DNA of 64,000 nucleotides from Geosiphon pyriformis (Eukaryota; Glomeromycota; Glomeromycetes; Archaeosporales; Geosiphonaceae): assembly GCA_016748015.1 (NCBI GenBank), contig JAAOMT010000009.1:784079-848078 (forward strand), given 5' to 3'. Numbering within the stretch: position 1 is the first letter of the stretch; each line of letters opens with the position of its first letter. The notes beneath the pieces were generated by a model. That model worked only from the letters and a program-made list of their open reading frames with translations, searched no databases and was not told where the DNA came from. Below are positions 12,501-25,113 of this stretch, piece after piece. The position numbers and the translations under genes were made by a program.

Positions 12501-13881
12501 TTAGCCTTGACTAAGCTGGGCTCCAAAATCAACTCATTACCCACAACCAGATGATCTAGTACCACTTTGCGAAAGGGACACTCCAAAACACTCCTGATAG
12601 TGTGACCCTTGTCTGATTCAAAACTTTCCATTCTTCTATCAATAGCTGTTCTGATATGGGATTCCTTAGCACGTTTGGATTCCAGCAACTTAGCAGAGCG
12701 GTAAGACTTCCTTGTCTTAGCCAGAGCCAAGCAAATCCTGTCAAAACTGGAGCTTGAAAGAAATAAAAACTTCACCACCAAAGCACCATTGACATCGAGC
12801 TTCTCCCATGTATTCAACAATGACACAAATTCCACACTAGACAACGAACAAGACACCTTAACCAGCTTGGATACCAGCAACTCAAGCTTGTGAAACCTAG
12901 AAGAACTCTTAGTAAAAACCTCATCATAACCCTTAAACCATTTCTTTTTGAATGTTCCAACTGCTGAGAGAATCATTACTTTGCGTACAATGTCCTACAT
13001 AGCATCCAAATCTGAAGATTCCGCAGAAACAGCAAAATCACTCGAGAATATTAGGCCATTGACCAACATAGCATCCTTAAAATTGTTCCACCCTTTCTCG
13101 CCAGCATTCCCGAAGTCAAACTTCCAACAATTTTTATTAGCCTGCTTGCATATCAAATTCAGCTGAGAGTCAAGCAAGCCACCCAAACCCACAGAAACAA
13201 AAACAGTCTTATGATCAGTATTAAAAAAATTCTCGACTTCAGTCACACCACGATCCACCACAGCATTAACCAAGCTCGAAGAGATGAACATATAGTCAAT
13301 GGTCTTGCAACACCATGAGAGTTACCCCATGTCGGCATCTTTGTAAGCATACTTCTACCCAAGGCATTAACCAGACCCAGATCAAAGCACTTTTTGAAAC
13401 TGGCATTCTTACAAATGTTATTCTCATTGAAATTGCCACCCAAGACCACAAAAGAAGATTCATTTACCATCTTAGCAATCAAAGAATTGATGTCGCCAGC
13501 CTGTGAGAATCAGACACTTGAAGAGGCACCAGTGTAAAGACCCAAAACAGAAACCAAAAGTTTATTTTTGAAAAGAAGTCTGACAGAAAGGAGCTGGCCA
13601 GGCACCTCAGAAACCTTGAAAATGTGCCTTGCCAAAGAAGAATTCATGATGATTAACACTCCAGCACCCAAAGAACTAGAATCCAGACCAGAAGTAAAAA
13701 CCCGAACACCATTAAATTTGTTGGCCAACCATGGACAAACTTTCTCTTTAAGCTTTAACTCAGTGAAAATAGAAACTAAATTGCCCATATTCCTATGTCA
13801 ACAAATGACATCATCTTGCTTCACAGAATTGTTCAACCCACGAACATTACACGTAGCAATTTTCTACACCAGACCACTCAT
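9545..13881 (-). pseudogene. LINE E2 ORF2, broken and internally deleted
   Basis: The endonuclease (TELKLK, GGNFNEN with Asp-to-Asn, NTDHKTV) is followed by a frameshift near 13,300, then the RT region. The RT box reads FVND instead of FVDD, so one catalytic Asp is lost by a G-to-A change. RNase H follows (VYTDES, ELQAIALALE, LFSNSQAALNA with Asp-to-Asn), then the zinc motif CLFCSNVEVLNHVFSC and the same C-terminus as E1. At about 11,236 the text jumps from YLVSA directly to GVVHIFSGCDLSLGG, skipping roughly 110 codons present in E1. It is non-functional. Confidence 0.88.
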
Positions 13882-15677
13882 TGAGAAAGAGGTAGAGGAA
13901 GAGCACCACCTGCCAAAGCCAAACCATCCAAGCACGCCAATAGGCTCATGACCAAAGCAGAGAAACCTTCCAACATGTTTTTCAATTTCACAACTTCAAG
14001 TGAGGCAGTTGAACCTGTAATGGCAGCAGTCTTGTCACTAGTGGCATCATCCAAATCCACTCCCATTACTATATTCTCCTCTTGATTCTGTGATGGAAGG
14101 GTTACCGGCAGCTGACATCCAGGGCTAGGCTGGGAAACTGCCAGTACAAATGAGTCCAACCTCTTAGCCAACTCACCAATTTGTCCCGTGAAGCTGACAA
14201 GACTGCTCTCAATATTCTTTAAATGGTCTTCCAATTTACCACTAACAGTCGAGAGAGGTTTACCATAAGATATAGAACCAGATTGAGCTGAACCACTAAA
14301 TAACGCTAATGGAAGTGGTTTACCAACCACAGAGGCCCAGGTTTTTCCACCGAAAGTCAAAGGGTGAGAAACAGGGGCAGATTTTTTTTCATATATCTTA
14401 GCCAAACGGAGTTAATCCTGAGCTGAGAGAAGAGCTTTCTTGCTCCTAGGACTTGAGGATGCACCAGCAGTACAACAAGTGAGAGAAGTATGACTGGAAT
14501 TTCTGCAAATTGAGCACAGTGCAGCAGTCAAACAAGACCAATGGAGACCAATGCCTTTTATAATAAGAGTGTTTGCCATTGCCTGAATAAGACTACCCTC
14601 AGAATCGAAGCACACAGTGGCACAGTGTGCCCAGACATAACTGACAGAGCTGTGTTCAATAACACATGTTTTCCCACCAACCAAACCAATGAAGTTCCAA
14701 AGATCATGAGTGGTGGTGCCCATAGGAAGAGTGTAAAGCAAAGCCCTAAACTCATCTCTGGCGTTCTACATTTGTTTGTTAACATCGGCCCAGGCCACAC
14801 ACACTGCATCTTTCCCAATAAGGACAGACCACTTAGCCGCCAAGAGATTAGCCTGAATTTGATCTTCCAATTCGACGATCGCCTTTTGCCATAGACCCAC
14901 CAACTGTATTTTGATCAACTTAATAAGTCCAAATTCAGAAATGGCTACATGTACTGCTTTGATGGAAGTTTCCACAGGAATTTTTTTCAACACAATTGCC
15001 CAATTCGTACGATTGTTGATGGGGCGCTTAAGATCAGTGTTTACTATAACACCATGATCATTTGCCAATTGAGCAGCCGCCATCATCGTCTTTTCAGAAG
15101 TGAATGATGTCTGAATGATTCCACCAAATTTTAAAGGAGCAGAGGCCCTCCCAAAACCATTCACACCTGAGAAAATTTTTCTGACAAAGTTCAATTTCTC
15201 CTAAGATGATTTCCCAGCAACAGCCACAAGATCAATATCCAAAGCAAAGGACTTGTGAACAGACACTTAAATAGATGGTTTGATAGACAAAGGAGGTGGG
15301 AGAAGGAAGGAACCATCTAACACGTCATTGTCTACATCGACAGTACCATAATCAATTACACTTAGAGGCTTCCCTAATACCTTCTTGGTCTTTACACGCA
15401 AACTCTTAGGCGTTTGATCAGGATCCCCTTTTGCGAAAGCACCATTCTCACCATAGTCAACACTGGTTTCCTCAACCAAGCACTCCTCTTCCATGTCAAT
15501 ACTCTCAGATTCAGTAGTGTCACTCATCTCAGAATTCCATGAACGATTACCAAGAGCTTTATCAGCAACCTCACTATTATCAACACTCTCTGCCAATACA
15601 CCACCCTTTCTTTTCTTCCTCGATGCTACCATCTTAAAACCACCCTCAGAACTAGAAACTTTAGTAGCCTTCTTCAT
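13878..15677 (-). pseudogene. LINE E2 ORF1, broken by stops only
   Basis: ORF1 starts at 15,677 (MKKATKVSSSEGG) and stays in one frame to 13,878. It is interrupted by four nonsense codons near 15,267, 15,200, 14,766 and 14,412. It contains the same acidic N-terminus, first RRM-like region (VLKKIPVETSIKAV..KAIVELED), second RRM-like region (LLYTLPMGTTTHDL), CCHC knuckle (CSICRNSSHTSLTC) and a C-terminal coiled-coil segment. The absence of frameshifts alongside several stops fits decay by transitions. The TGA stop overlaps the ORF2 ATG (13,878-13,881). Confidence 0.85.
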
Positions 15678-15820
15678 AACAGCAATAACAGAGCCAACAG
15701 TGGCCTCGTAATCGAAAAATAGTTTTAATTTATCGTACTGAATGGTAAAAAAACTTCTTTCGAAAAAACTATAGACTCTTTTTTGGGAATTTTAGACGAA
15801 GGAGAGAAAGAAGTTTTTTT

Positions 15821-16098
15821 ATAAAAAAAAAATATATTTTTTAATATTGTTAATAAAAATGTGTTAATATTAATAATATTACTTTAAAAATTAGTAAATT
15901 TTAATAAAAATAATATAGATTTATAAAAATTAAATATTAAATAATTTAAATAATAATTTTATTTAGATATATATTTATTTTAAATATTAAATTTCTAATT
16001 GCTAAAGTTATTTAATAAAAGTTAAATTAAACTTGTTTGGTTTTTCTGTTTTTATTATTATTATTATATATATATAAATTTTTACACTTTTTTTGAAT
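15821..16098. other. Short AT-rich spacer between E2 and E3
   Basis: No gene is seen. About 16,030-16,095 (..TTTTTCTGTTTTTATTATTATT..TTTTTACACTTTTTTTGAATTA) weakly resembles the repeat-X spacer block at 9,245-9,315. A short (AT)n/(TTA)n run is present near 16,055-16,075. Confidence 0.4.
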
Positions 16099-16234
16099 TA
16101 TTTTTTTTATTAAAGATTTAACGAGTGAAGTCCAACTGCTATCTAGTACAGAAAACCAAACTAAGTAGGTCAGACTAAACACAGTTCATGTATTTTTTAC
16201 ATGTGACCAGCCACTTGGACTAGTCAAAGCAACA

Positions 16235-19200
16235 CTATGCATCTATCTTAATACACAAATCACCACTCAAACCAGAAAAAAAATGGCACAATCTATGCTT
16301 ACCAAAACTAACAGTGAAAAACTCTATTACACTGAGCATACAAACCACTCTATCCGACAACAAAGACTCCATACAATGAGACAAGTTCAATACCATACCA
16401 TCATCATCAGTTAAATTGGCCTTCTCCATATTCACTCTATGCTTAGATCTAACAAGCCATACCCTAGTGCAATGCAACTCCACCATATATCTGACAAAAC
16501 TTACCAAAGCTAGAACAGCCTTTTTTTTACTCTCAAAAACCAGAGTGGCCTCAATGAGCCAACTCTTCAACACAAAACCCTTACAAATTACAGCATATAA
16601 ATCTACATCCAAAGAACATGATGAAAGTGAATGTAGGACAATTGAGCCAGGTGAGTAGAAAAAACCAGTCAAAGATATCCACTTATTAGCAGCTTCTACC
16701 AAGATCTCCTCTTGGAAAACAGTGTTCCCAGAACAACTAAAAACATGATCAAGCAACTCCATCTTACTGCACAGCAAGCACAAAACTCCAGGATAATTTT
16801 TGTTATACAACCTCTTTCTGACTACTACTGGCAGCCATCTATGCACTACTTTTATTAAATATATGCGCAGATTAGCTGACCTCCTACTAATAAATTCAGA
16901 AAGCATGCATGAATCAAGATACCAAACATTAGCAGTAACCACCCAGTCTACTTCCTTAAGCATAACACTCAGAATCACATCATAACCAGGACCAGCCTTC
17001 TAACAAGCATGGCAAATTGAATGGTATATATTACAAACAAAATAACAGGCATTACCAAACACAGTAGTGTTTTCAGCAACCAAAAACTGCTCCTGAATCC
17101 CAACTGGCAAAGTGAGAGAAGAGGCAGTGACTTTATTGGCTAATTCATCAGCCTTAACATTGCCTAAAACCCCTAAATGTCTTTTAACCTTCATCTACTT
17201 AACTGAGATGTTCTTTTTTTTGAGATTGGCAACATACAATCACTCAATCTAACACTGATTGCGAAAATCAGACATAGGTAAAAAAGCCTCAGATACATAA
17301 GCATCAATCACAGATTGACTGTCCAAATACAGAGCCATATCACATGAAGCTGGAACATACTCCAAAGCCAAAGCAATGGCCTGTAATTCAGCTAAAGTAG
17401 AAAACAGTAAACCAAACACTCTGATTTCAATGCTCATGTTAACCACTAAAAAGTAAGCCACAGCCCCACAAGTTACTTTAGCAGAACTAGCATCTTTTAA
17501 AGACCCATCTTTGTAGACTTCAACACAATCTGACCAGACATTCAACAAACTGTTATGCACATCTGAGAAATCATTGAAATTCAAAACATTCAACACAGAC
17601 AGACCAAAACTAATAGCAAATCTGGGTGCCAGAGTAATGACATTGTTTATAAACTCAAATATCAATGTAAATTAGTGAGGAACAGGACCTCTGAGATCCA
17701 GTTTTTTTCACTGCTGAAATGTTTTCCAATCTATCACCACACCTTTTTTGTCCAAAAGTCTGTCACCAAATGCAATACCAAAACACTTCAAAGAAAGAAC
17801 AGAGTCATAATACATTGAATTTCCCAAGATATTAGATATTGGAAACCTACAAGACCCATGAAAAACACTGGGCAGATTGTTCACTAAAGACAACTCATTC
17901 TCCAAAAAAATTCTTACAATTCCAGCCAAAAAATTGTTTATAGAACTGACATACAACTTGACAAAATATTGCAAAGAGTTTAGAAAAAACCACCCCAAAA
18001 CTTGTAAATCCAAGAATCTATGCTTGAAAAGATGCTCAAGAATACCATGTTCATTGGAAAAGGAGATCAGAAAAGCTAGCTTCCCTTTAGACTGGATTTG
18101 TTCAAAAGGCTTCAAACCATATAAAGACGGATAATATAAGACCTCATTGGGGAAGTCATGTAACAAAGCAGCCTTGGCTTTGAGACTTTTCTAAATCATA
18201 ATGTCCCATTTACAACAAACACTTGATGAAACAAAACTAAATTGTATTCGATAGCTGACCATGGGTTGCAAGACAGCTGAAACCAAATAAAAAAATTGTT
18301 TATCCATAATAGCTTTTCTCAACACTACATTAAAAAAAAACTTGACATCCCTATGAGCCTAAGCCAAACTAGGCTTAAAAAGACCCTCCATAAACAGAAA
18401 TATGTCCAAGTACCTATGAGATTCACCCTTCTTAGCAATTGAGATTGGCAGACCATTAATCAAAAGTAAGGCATTCTTGACACCTCGATTAATGAGAATA
18501 GCCATTGTTTTGTCATTATTAATTGAGATATCATTGATAATGAAGAACTTACTGGCAATGTTCAAAATGTATTGTGTCAATACTTAACTACTCCCAATCC
18601 AAATTGTGTCATTAACAAATGCACTAGCAACCAAAAAGAAAGTCCTTCCTCCAACAGCCTCAACTCTGCCAGTCGTAGTTACAAACCGGGTATTAATATG
18701 ATAGCTGCACAAATGTTCATGCCTTTTGACTTCACACAAAAGTAGATCATAAAAAATTCTCCAAAGAAGTGGAGAAAAAACTTCACCCTGATCCAAACCA
18801 TCATGCACTTTATAATTATTTGAAAAACCAAAATCTATTATCACTCTGTTAATTTGATCTTTATGAATATTACCAAAAAAGCTGATAAACTGACTGCACA
18901 TTTTAATTTGATGCAAACTGGTCTGCAAATAATGCCAGCTTACTAAGTCATAAGCTTTGCTTATGTTCTACAACACCAGCCAAAGTTCTCTATTCTTCTC
19001 CAAAGTATCTTCCACCACTGATCCAACAGCAAAAATAGGAGATTGATTGAAGTGCCCTTTAACACCAAAAAGTTATCACCATAAAAAACATTAAATTTAC
19101 TACAAGCCAATAAAATTTGGTCAGACAAGATCTTAGACAGAATTTTCTGAACTGTTTTAATTAAAGCAATAGGTCTAGTATTCATTAACACACCATTTTA

Positions 19201-20921
19201 TTCATAAGGCTTGGGAATCATTGATACCTATGCTTTTCTCCAAGATACAAGAGTCACACCCATTATCAAACACGAATTTAGCAGCTTCAAGAGAAAAGTC
19301 AGAACCTCCAAACTACAATGTTTCCAGAGCTCATTAGGTATTTCTAATAATCCAGCAGCCTTTTCATTCAGCAGATTGCCAACAACTAAGGACAATTCCT
19401 TCATATCAATCTCTTTTATTACACCAGTAAAAGCATTATTGTCAACATAGTCCAAAAGCATATACTGGCGAGACCAAAGATTGGGCATCTGCGAGAGCAT
19501 TAATCACTTTCTCGTCCACTCTTCCATAATTTCATCAACCTTAAGTTTGATCTCACCAGGCTCAAATACTAACTCATCATTTACCACTAAGTGATCTAAA
19601 ATGACCTTGTAAAAAAGATGCTCTAAAACACTCTTTATCATTCTTCCTTTGTCAGAACAGAAATTCTCCATATGATGGTTAATAGTCTTTTTAATAACAG
19701 CATCCTCGGATGCTCTTGATTCATAATATTTAGACTTCTGATATTCTTTTTTCACAATTGACAAATGCTTCAATAACTCTGATGAACCAGCACCACCTAG
19801 AACCAACCTGGAAAACTTAGAAGCCTCTTCAATATCAACAGCCAACCAAACCTTAACAAGCCGGTCAGATTCCAAAAAATCTCCAGAACTAAAAGCCTTC
19901 ACAATTCTTGAGATGAGCTGCTCAAGTTTGAAAAATTTTGAAGACTGTCTGTTTTTTGAACAATCATATTCACTAAACTAATGTCTAGAAAACACCACAT
20001 CAGCAGCATGCACTAAGGTTTCACTCAATGCCTCCCACATTGCATCCAGATCACTGTTGTTCTTTACTTCTTGAAACTCATTTGAATATATTAGCAATCC
20101 AGCCAAAGAGAGCTCCTTAAAGTGTATCTATTGTGCCTCATTGGCATTCCCCAACTTAAATTTCCACTGGTCTTTATTGGTTTGTTTACAAACACTGTTA
20201 AAACAAGTGTCTAGAAGTCCACCCAAATCAACTAAAACCAAAATTGATTTATGATCTGTATCAAAAAATTCTGACACATCATCAACAAAATATGATACCA
20301 CTGCAAATGCCAGATTACTGCTTACAAAAATAAAGTCAATAACTTTTAAAGTGCTCCTAGAATTGCCTCAAGTAGAAGTCTTGACTAAAAAATGTCCTTA
20401 AAACAAGTTAACCAACTCTATGTCTAAACAAAACTTGTAATTGGCACTCTTCTTAGACCCATTCTCATTAAAGTCCCCACCCAAAACAACAAAACTGCTA
20501 GAATTAACTGCCTTGGCTATAAGAAAGTTGATCTCTGAAGCCAGCCCAAATCTAACCTCAGCAGATGCACCAGCATATAAACCCACAAATGTAACCAAAA
20601 GTTTGTCCTTAAAGAGAAGCCGAACCAAAATAAGACAACCAGAAACTTTTTTCACTTTAGAAACATGGTGAGTTAAAGAATTGTTCATAATAACCACCAC
20701 CCCAGCTCCAAGAAAACCTTTATCTAAACCAGATGAGAAAATCCGAACTCTTTTAAACTTATTCATGATCCAAGGCTTAGTGCTAGAGCTTAACTTTGTT
20801 TCCATAATAAATAAGACCATATTCTCAGATTTTTTATGCCAATGCATGACATCTTTTTGTTTAGTAAGAACATTAATACCTCGAATGTTACATGTAGCAA
20901 TCTTCCAAATAAGATCACTTA
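16235..20921 (-). pseudogene. LINE E3 ORF2, broken
   Basis: The endonuclease keeps METKL, GGDFNENG and DTDHKS. The RT box is FVNDTIWIG (Asp-to-Asn, by a G-to-A change). RNase H shows VYKDGS, ELQAIALALE and LYLDSQSVIDA. The zinc motif CLLCSKMELLDHVFSC is intact, and the protein ends DLCIKIDA at 16,235. Several stops and a frameshift near 19,000 inactivate it. The start codon is ATA here, where E1, E2 and E4 have ATG. Confidence 0.86.
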
Positions 20922-22810
20922 TTGAGATAAAGAAGATTTCTGAAAACCTGAGCTGGCACACAACAGATCTAACTTCTCTAAAACAGAACCAACAGAAACC
21001 TTAAGAGCCACCAATTTTGACTTAAGACTGTCAACCTTGAAAGTTAACACTCTTGTGCTACTTGAACTAAGAACTAAGACATCATCAGCAGCAGAAGAAA
21101 AGAGTACAGGACAAGCATCAGGAATATCCAAAACCATATCCAAATCCACACTAGAATTCACAACTACAGACAAAACTGGAATAAGAGACTGAAAGACAGA
21201 AATCAAGGGGCTCTGTTCAGAGATGGGTGCCAAAGGCACCAGTGCAATGCCATTTAACCATTTTACAATGTCCAACACCTGATTAGACAAAAGCTCGAGA
21301 AAATGCTCTAATGTTGACAAACGTACATCTAAAAAAGAGTTCAATAAAGTGAAAGAGAGGTATTTGCCATCAGAATTCATATCAACAATAGAAAAGGGAT
21401 CAGAGTCTGTCTTGGCAGAGTGATCATGAGAAGTGGATGCAGCCAAAATTACTTGAGCCCAAGACCTGCCACCAAAAACAGCCAGATGAGAGATAGAAAT
21501 GTTTTTTTTGGCATACAATTTAATTAGATGAAGGCAAGTAACCTCTGAAATATCTTTTTTAAATGGTTTAACTGGCTTGAGAGAGAATGTAATTGTGGCA
21601 TCACACTCCAAAACAGAATGACCAAATTTCTCACAACATTCACACCGAACCAGATTCATTCTTGTTCAAAAAAGTTTAATACCACTAAATATTGGCTCAA
21701 TACAATAAGCAGACTTCAGATCCTCTTCAAATTCAAAGCCAATCACAGCACAACAGATTCTATTGCCAGTATTAACAGAATGATTGATCACACATGTTTT
21801 TTTACCAGCCCTATCTAAGAGAGTGCCAAGATTATGTGCTGTCATTCTCACTGATAGAGTAAACAAAAGCACTCTAAACTGATCTCTAGAAGCCCATATT
21901 TTGCAATTTTCCACAGCCATAGCCATATGTACAGAGTCTTTCCCAATGAGGAAAGACCATCTAGATGCCAGTTGCTCAGCCTAATCTAAACTAACAAATT
22001 CTACTATGGTCTTTTGCCACATGCCAATTAATTGAACTTTGATTAACTTAATATCACCAAATTCAGATACTGCAGTGATGATCATTTTTTATGCATATCC
22101 ATGGAAATTTTTTTTATAACTACAGCCTGATCTGAATGGATACTTTGTTTTTTGAGATCAGTGTTTACAGAGATACTTTTTTTTCTGGCCAATAAAGTGG
22201 CCATATTCATGCTTTCTTTTGAAGTGAAGGTAGATCTGATGATCCCTTCAAATTTTGAGGAGGTAGTGGCCTCTCCAAAACCATTAATAGTTGAAAAAAT
22301 TTTTCTAACAAGCTGAGTTTTTGCTGTGACTGATTTGTCTTTTACTGCAAAAATATCAATATTCAAAGCAAATGATTTTTTGACTAACACTTCCACTGGA
22401 GTTTTAATGATCTTTGAATCAATTCACTTTTTTTCCAGAGAAATAGACAAGTGAAGGGGAAGCACAATTTCATTATCATTCATAGTAAAATCAGGAGAGC
22501 CAAATACTGCACCAGTATTGATATGTTTTGCCTTGGGAATGGTTGCAGCCAAACTCAAAAGAGACCCATTATGTATACCAGTCATGCCCACATTCTCATC
22601 ATCACCAAACAGACTATTCACATTAGAATACACACTATTACCAGGCCCAGAATTACTTAAAAAGATATTTTTCTTATTACCAGAGTGTTTAACATTCTTA
22701 AGAACCATTTTTTTCTTTTGAGCAAAAGAATCACCAACAGAATCATGGAAAGCTCCTTTGAATGCCTTTTTTTTTGACATATTATCACCTGAAGCAGCTT
22801 TTAAATCCAC
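20919..22810 (-). pseudogene. LINE E3 ORF1 (alternative N-terminus)
   Basis: The N-terminus is MSKKKAFKGAFHDSVGDS. The open frame starts at 22,810, but homology with E4 supports the internal Met at 22,780. This replaces the MKK..ESESVDMEEE N-terminus of E1/E2. From VLVKKSFALNI onward the protein matches E1/E2: RRM-like regions, CCHC knuckle (CECCEKFGHSVLEC) and C-terminal segment (LTFKVDSLKSKLVALKVSVG). It is broken by a stop near 22,424, a frameshift between about 22,080 and 21,930, and a stop near 21,660. The stop is TAA within ATAA, where other copies have ATGA. Confidence 0.82.
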
Positions 22811-22930
22811 AATGAAAAAGTTATTACTTAAAAAAATATTGAAAAAACTAGCAAGAAAAAATTAGAAAACTTTTTTATCAGAAAATGTGCTTTTTGAGAA
22901 TTTTTAGAAGTAAGAAAGAAAAATTTTAAT

Positions 22931-24960
22931 AATAATTCAAAAAAAAAAACTTCTTTACTGGTATTTTTAAAATTTTTAGAATTTTTAATATTATATGTTT
23001 TAATAATTTTTATTATATTATTGGTTAATTATATTATATTTTATTTATTATTTTTTTCTGTTTTATTTTATAAATAATACTAATTATTAATAAGTAAATA
23101 TTATTATTAATAAAAAATTAAGTAATTAATTAACATAAAATTTTTATAATTTTTATTATTAATTAAAATATATTTTTATTATTAATTAAAATATATTATT
23201 ATTTTAATTTATTTTTTATTATTTAGTTAAATTATTAAATATTATCATTTAATTAATAATTTAATTTGTATAATATATAAGTATAACTAAATATAATAAA
23301 ATATTTAATAGTTTACTAAAATAATTAATAGTTTGTAAAAATAACTTGTAATTTAATAAAATACATCTTTAATTTACCAAATATTAGCAAAAAAAAGTGC
23401 AAAATTATAAAATAGTATTATAATAAATTATTTAAAAAAAAAGCTTTTTTTTTAAAAAAATAGTTTTGATTCAGAATAATTAATTAGTTATAACAAATCA
23501 ATTAAATAAAAATTTACTTTAAAAACCAACGAATTTTTTTCTAATTATTATTGTTTAAAATTTACAAATTTTAATTAATATTCTAAAATTAATTATTTAC
23601 TAATTTTAATAATTACTTAATTAATTTTAAAACAAAATAATTACATATTATTAAAAAATTTATACTTAAAAGTTTCTGTAAAAGAATTGATTTTTATTGC
23701 AAAATAATTATATAAAGTAATTAACATAAAATTAGTTATTTTATTATAAATTCAATAATATAAACTATTTAAAGTATAAAAAAATACTTTAAAAATAAAT
23801 TAATTTATTAAAAATTTAACAATTTTTATTAATAATATTAAAAAAAAACTAAAATCTTTAATAATAATATACAAAATTATTCTTAAAAAACAATTTTTTT
23901 AATGTTAAAAACATAATATCAAAAAACTTAAAAACTTAATCAATTTGGCTTTAAAACTGTTAGTTTATAATTATAAAACTGTTTTTTTTAATCTATTTAA
24001 GCTTTTATTGTTAAATTTAAAATGCTTTTTAATAAGTTTACTGGATTTTGTTTTATAATTTTTTTATATTTGCAAAAATTATTTGTTTTAATATAATTAA
24101 TAATTAAACTATTTAGTTTTTTAATAACTTTAATTACTTTTTTATAACTGCTAAAAAATATTTATTATAAAACCAGATTTTGAATTTTGTTTTTAAAAAT
24201 TCAGATTAAAATTTTATAATAATATAGTTATTAATATATTTAAAAAAAATTTAAATTTAAAATATAATAATAAATAATAATAATTTTATTAATTTGGTAA
24301 TTTTTTGGAATTTTTAAACAGCAAAAATTAAAGTTATTAAAAAAGCTATAAAAATTTCAATAAATAAGTTTAATATTTAAAGTATTTAGACAATTGTATT
24401 AAATATAATTTAACTTTAATTATTATTATATAATAATTAATTACTTAACTAATTAAAACTACTTTAACTTTAACAAAAAAATAAACTTTTTATTACTATT
24501 TTGTTATGTAATAATAAAAACAGCAAAATACTTTTTGAAATTTATTTTATTATTTATAAGCTAAATAATTTTAAAGTTAATTAGTTATCAATTTTAACAG
24601 AATAATTAGTTTATTCTTATTTAAGTTTAAAAACTTTATTAAATTTATTTTTAATTATTTTATAACATTTTTTAATTATTTTTTTATTTAAAAATATAAA
24701 TTGTTTAAATTAAAAATAATTAAAATTTGAATTCTTATATAAATGTAATTTTTTAATTTTATAAAATAGGTTAACACAAAAATTAAATATATCTTTTTAA
24801 AATATTTTTTAATATTGTTATGACACTATAATAAAAGATTAAAATAAGCCTAATAAGTCCAATTAATACTTAAAAAATAAGTATATTAAAATTTAACTGT
24901 AAATTAAATTAAATTTTGTTTTTTTATTTATAAATTTAAGTTGAGTTATTAGATATTAAA
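22931..24960. other. AT-rich gene-free spacer
   Basis: About 2 kb of extremely A/T-rich sequence with stops in all frames. I see no coding signal, tandem repeat or RNA gene. It may be decayed transposon sequence beyond recognition. Confidence 0.6.
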
Positions 24961-25113
24961 AAATAAAAGGCTTTTTGTATTTGTTCGCAGCGGACGCGTT
25001 GTATATCAGTGATGTCACAAGTTCACTGCCTGATCACGCTCCAAATTTAAGCAGTTTCAACGTTTTTTATTTAACACCTTTTAAAGCTGTGTATAATAAC
25101 AGTTTTCAGGAAC
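24961..25113 (+). promoter_or_regulatory. PEX12 upstream region
   Basis: An abrupt rise in GC content marks the edge of the gene island. It contains a GC-rich patch (GCGGACGCGTTG, about 24,990) and a CRE-like TGATGTCA at about 25,008. Placement directly before the PEX12 start suggests promoter plus 5' UTR. No element was verified. Confidence 0.35.

Larger units (their letters stand above)
9411..15820 (-). mobile_element. LINE copy E2 (internal deletion)
   Basis: This is a second copy of the E1 subfamily on the same strand. It shares the 5' end (..CTTCTTTCTCTCCTTC), the 3' end (..CTTCACTCGTTAAATATTAATAAAAAA) and the protein order. It is about 0.3 kb shorter than E1 because an internal part of ORF2 is missing near 11,236. 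Nonsense codons are more numerous than in E1, again mostly at Q/W/R positions. No reliable target-site duplication could be called because both flanks are low-complexity A/T runs. Confidence 0.85.
16099..22930 (-). mobile_element. LINE copy E3 (second subfamily)
   Basis: This is a full-length copy of about 6.8 kb on the minus strand. The 3' end matches E1/E2 (..CAGTTGGACTTCACTCGTT then an A-rich tail). The 5' leader and the ORF1 N-terminus are different from E1/E2 but match copy E4. It is more AT-rich than E1 and E2, with stops in both ORFs and frameshifts near 22,000 and 19,000. Confidence 0.85.

Noticed and set aside
9579-15711. Plus-strand open frames across LINE E2 (for example 11922-12191, 13568-13951, 14541-14894).
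   Set aside because: Antisense shadows of the retrotransposon ORFs; no family resemblance.
9411-15820. Target-site duplication for LINE E2.
   Set aside because: The only shared flank sequence is an A/T run (ATATATTTTTT) that is not adjacent to the 5' end; it cannot be distinguished from background.
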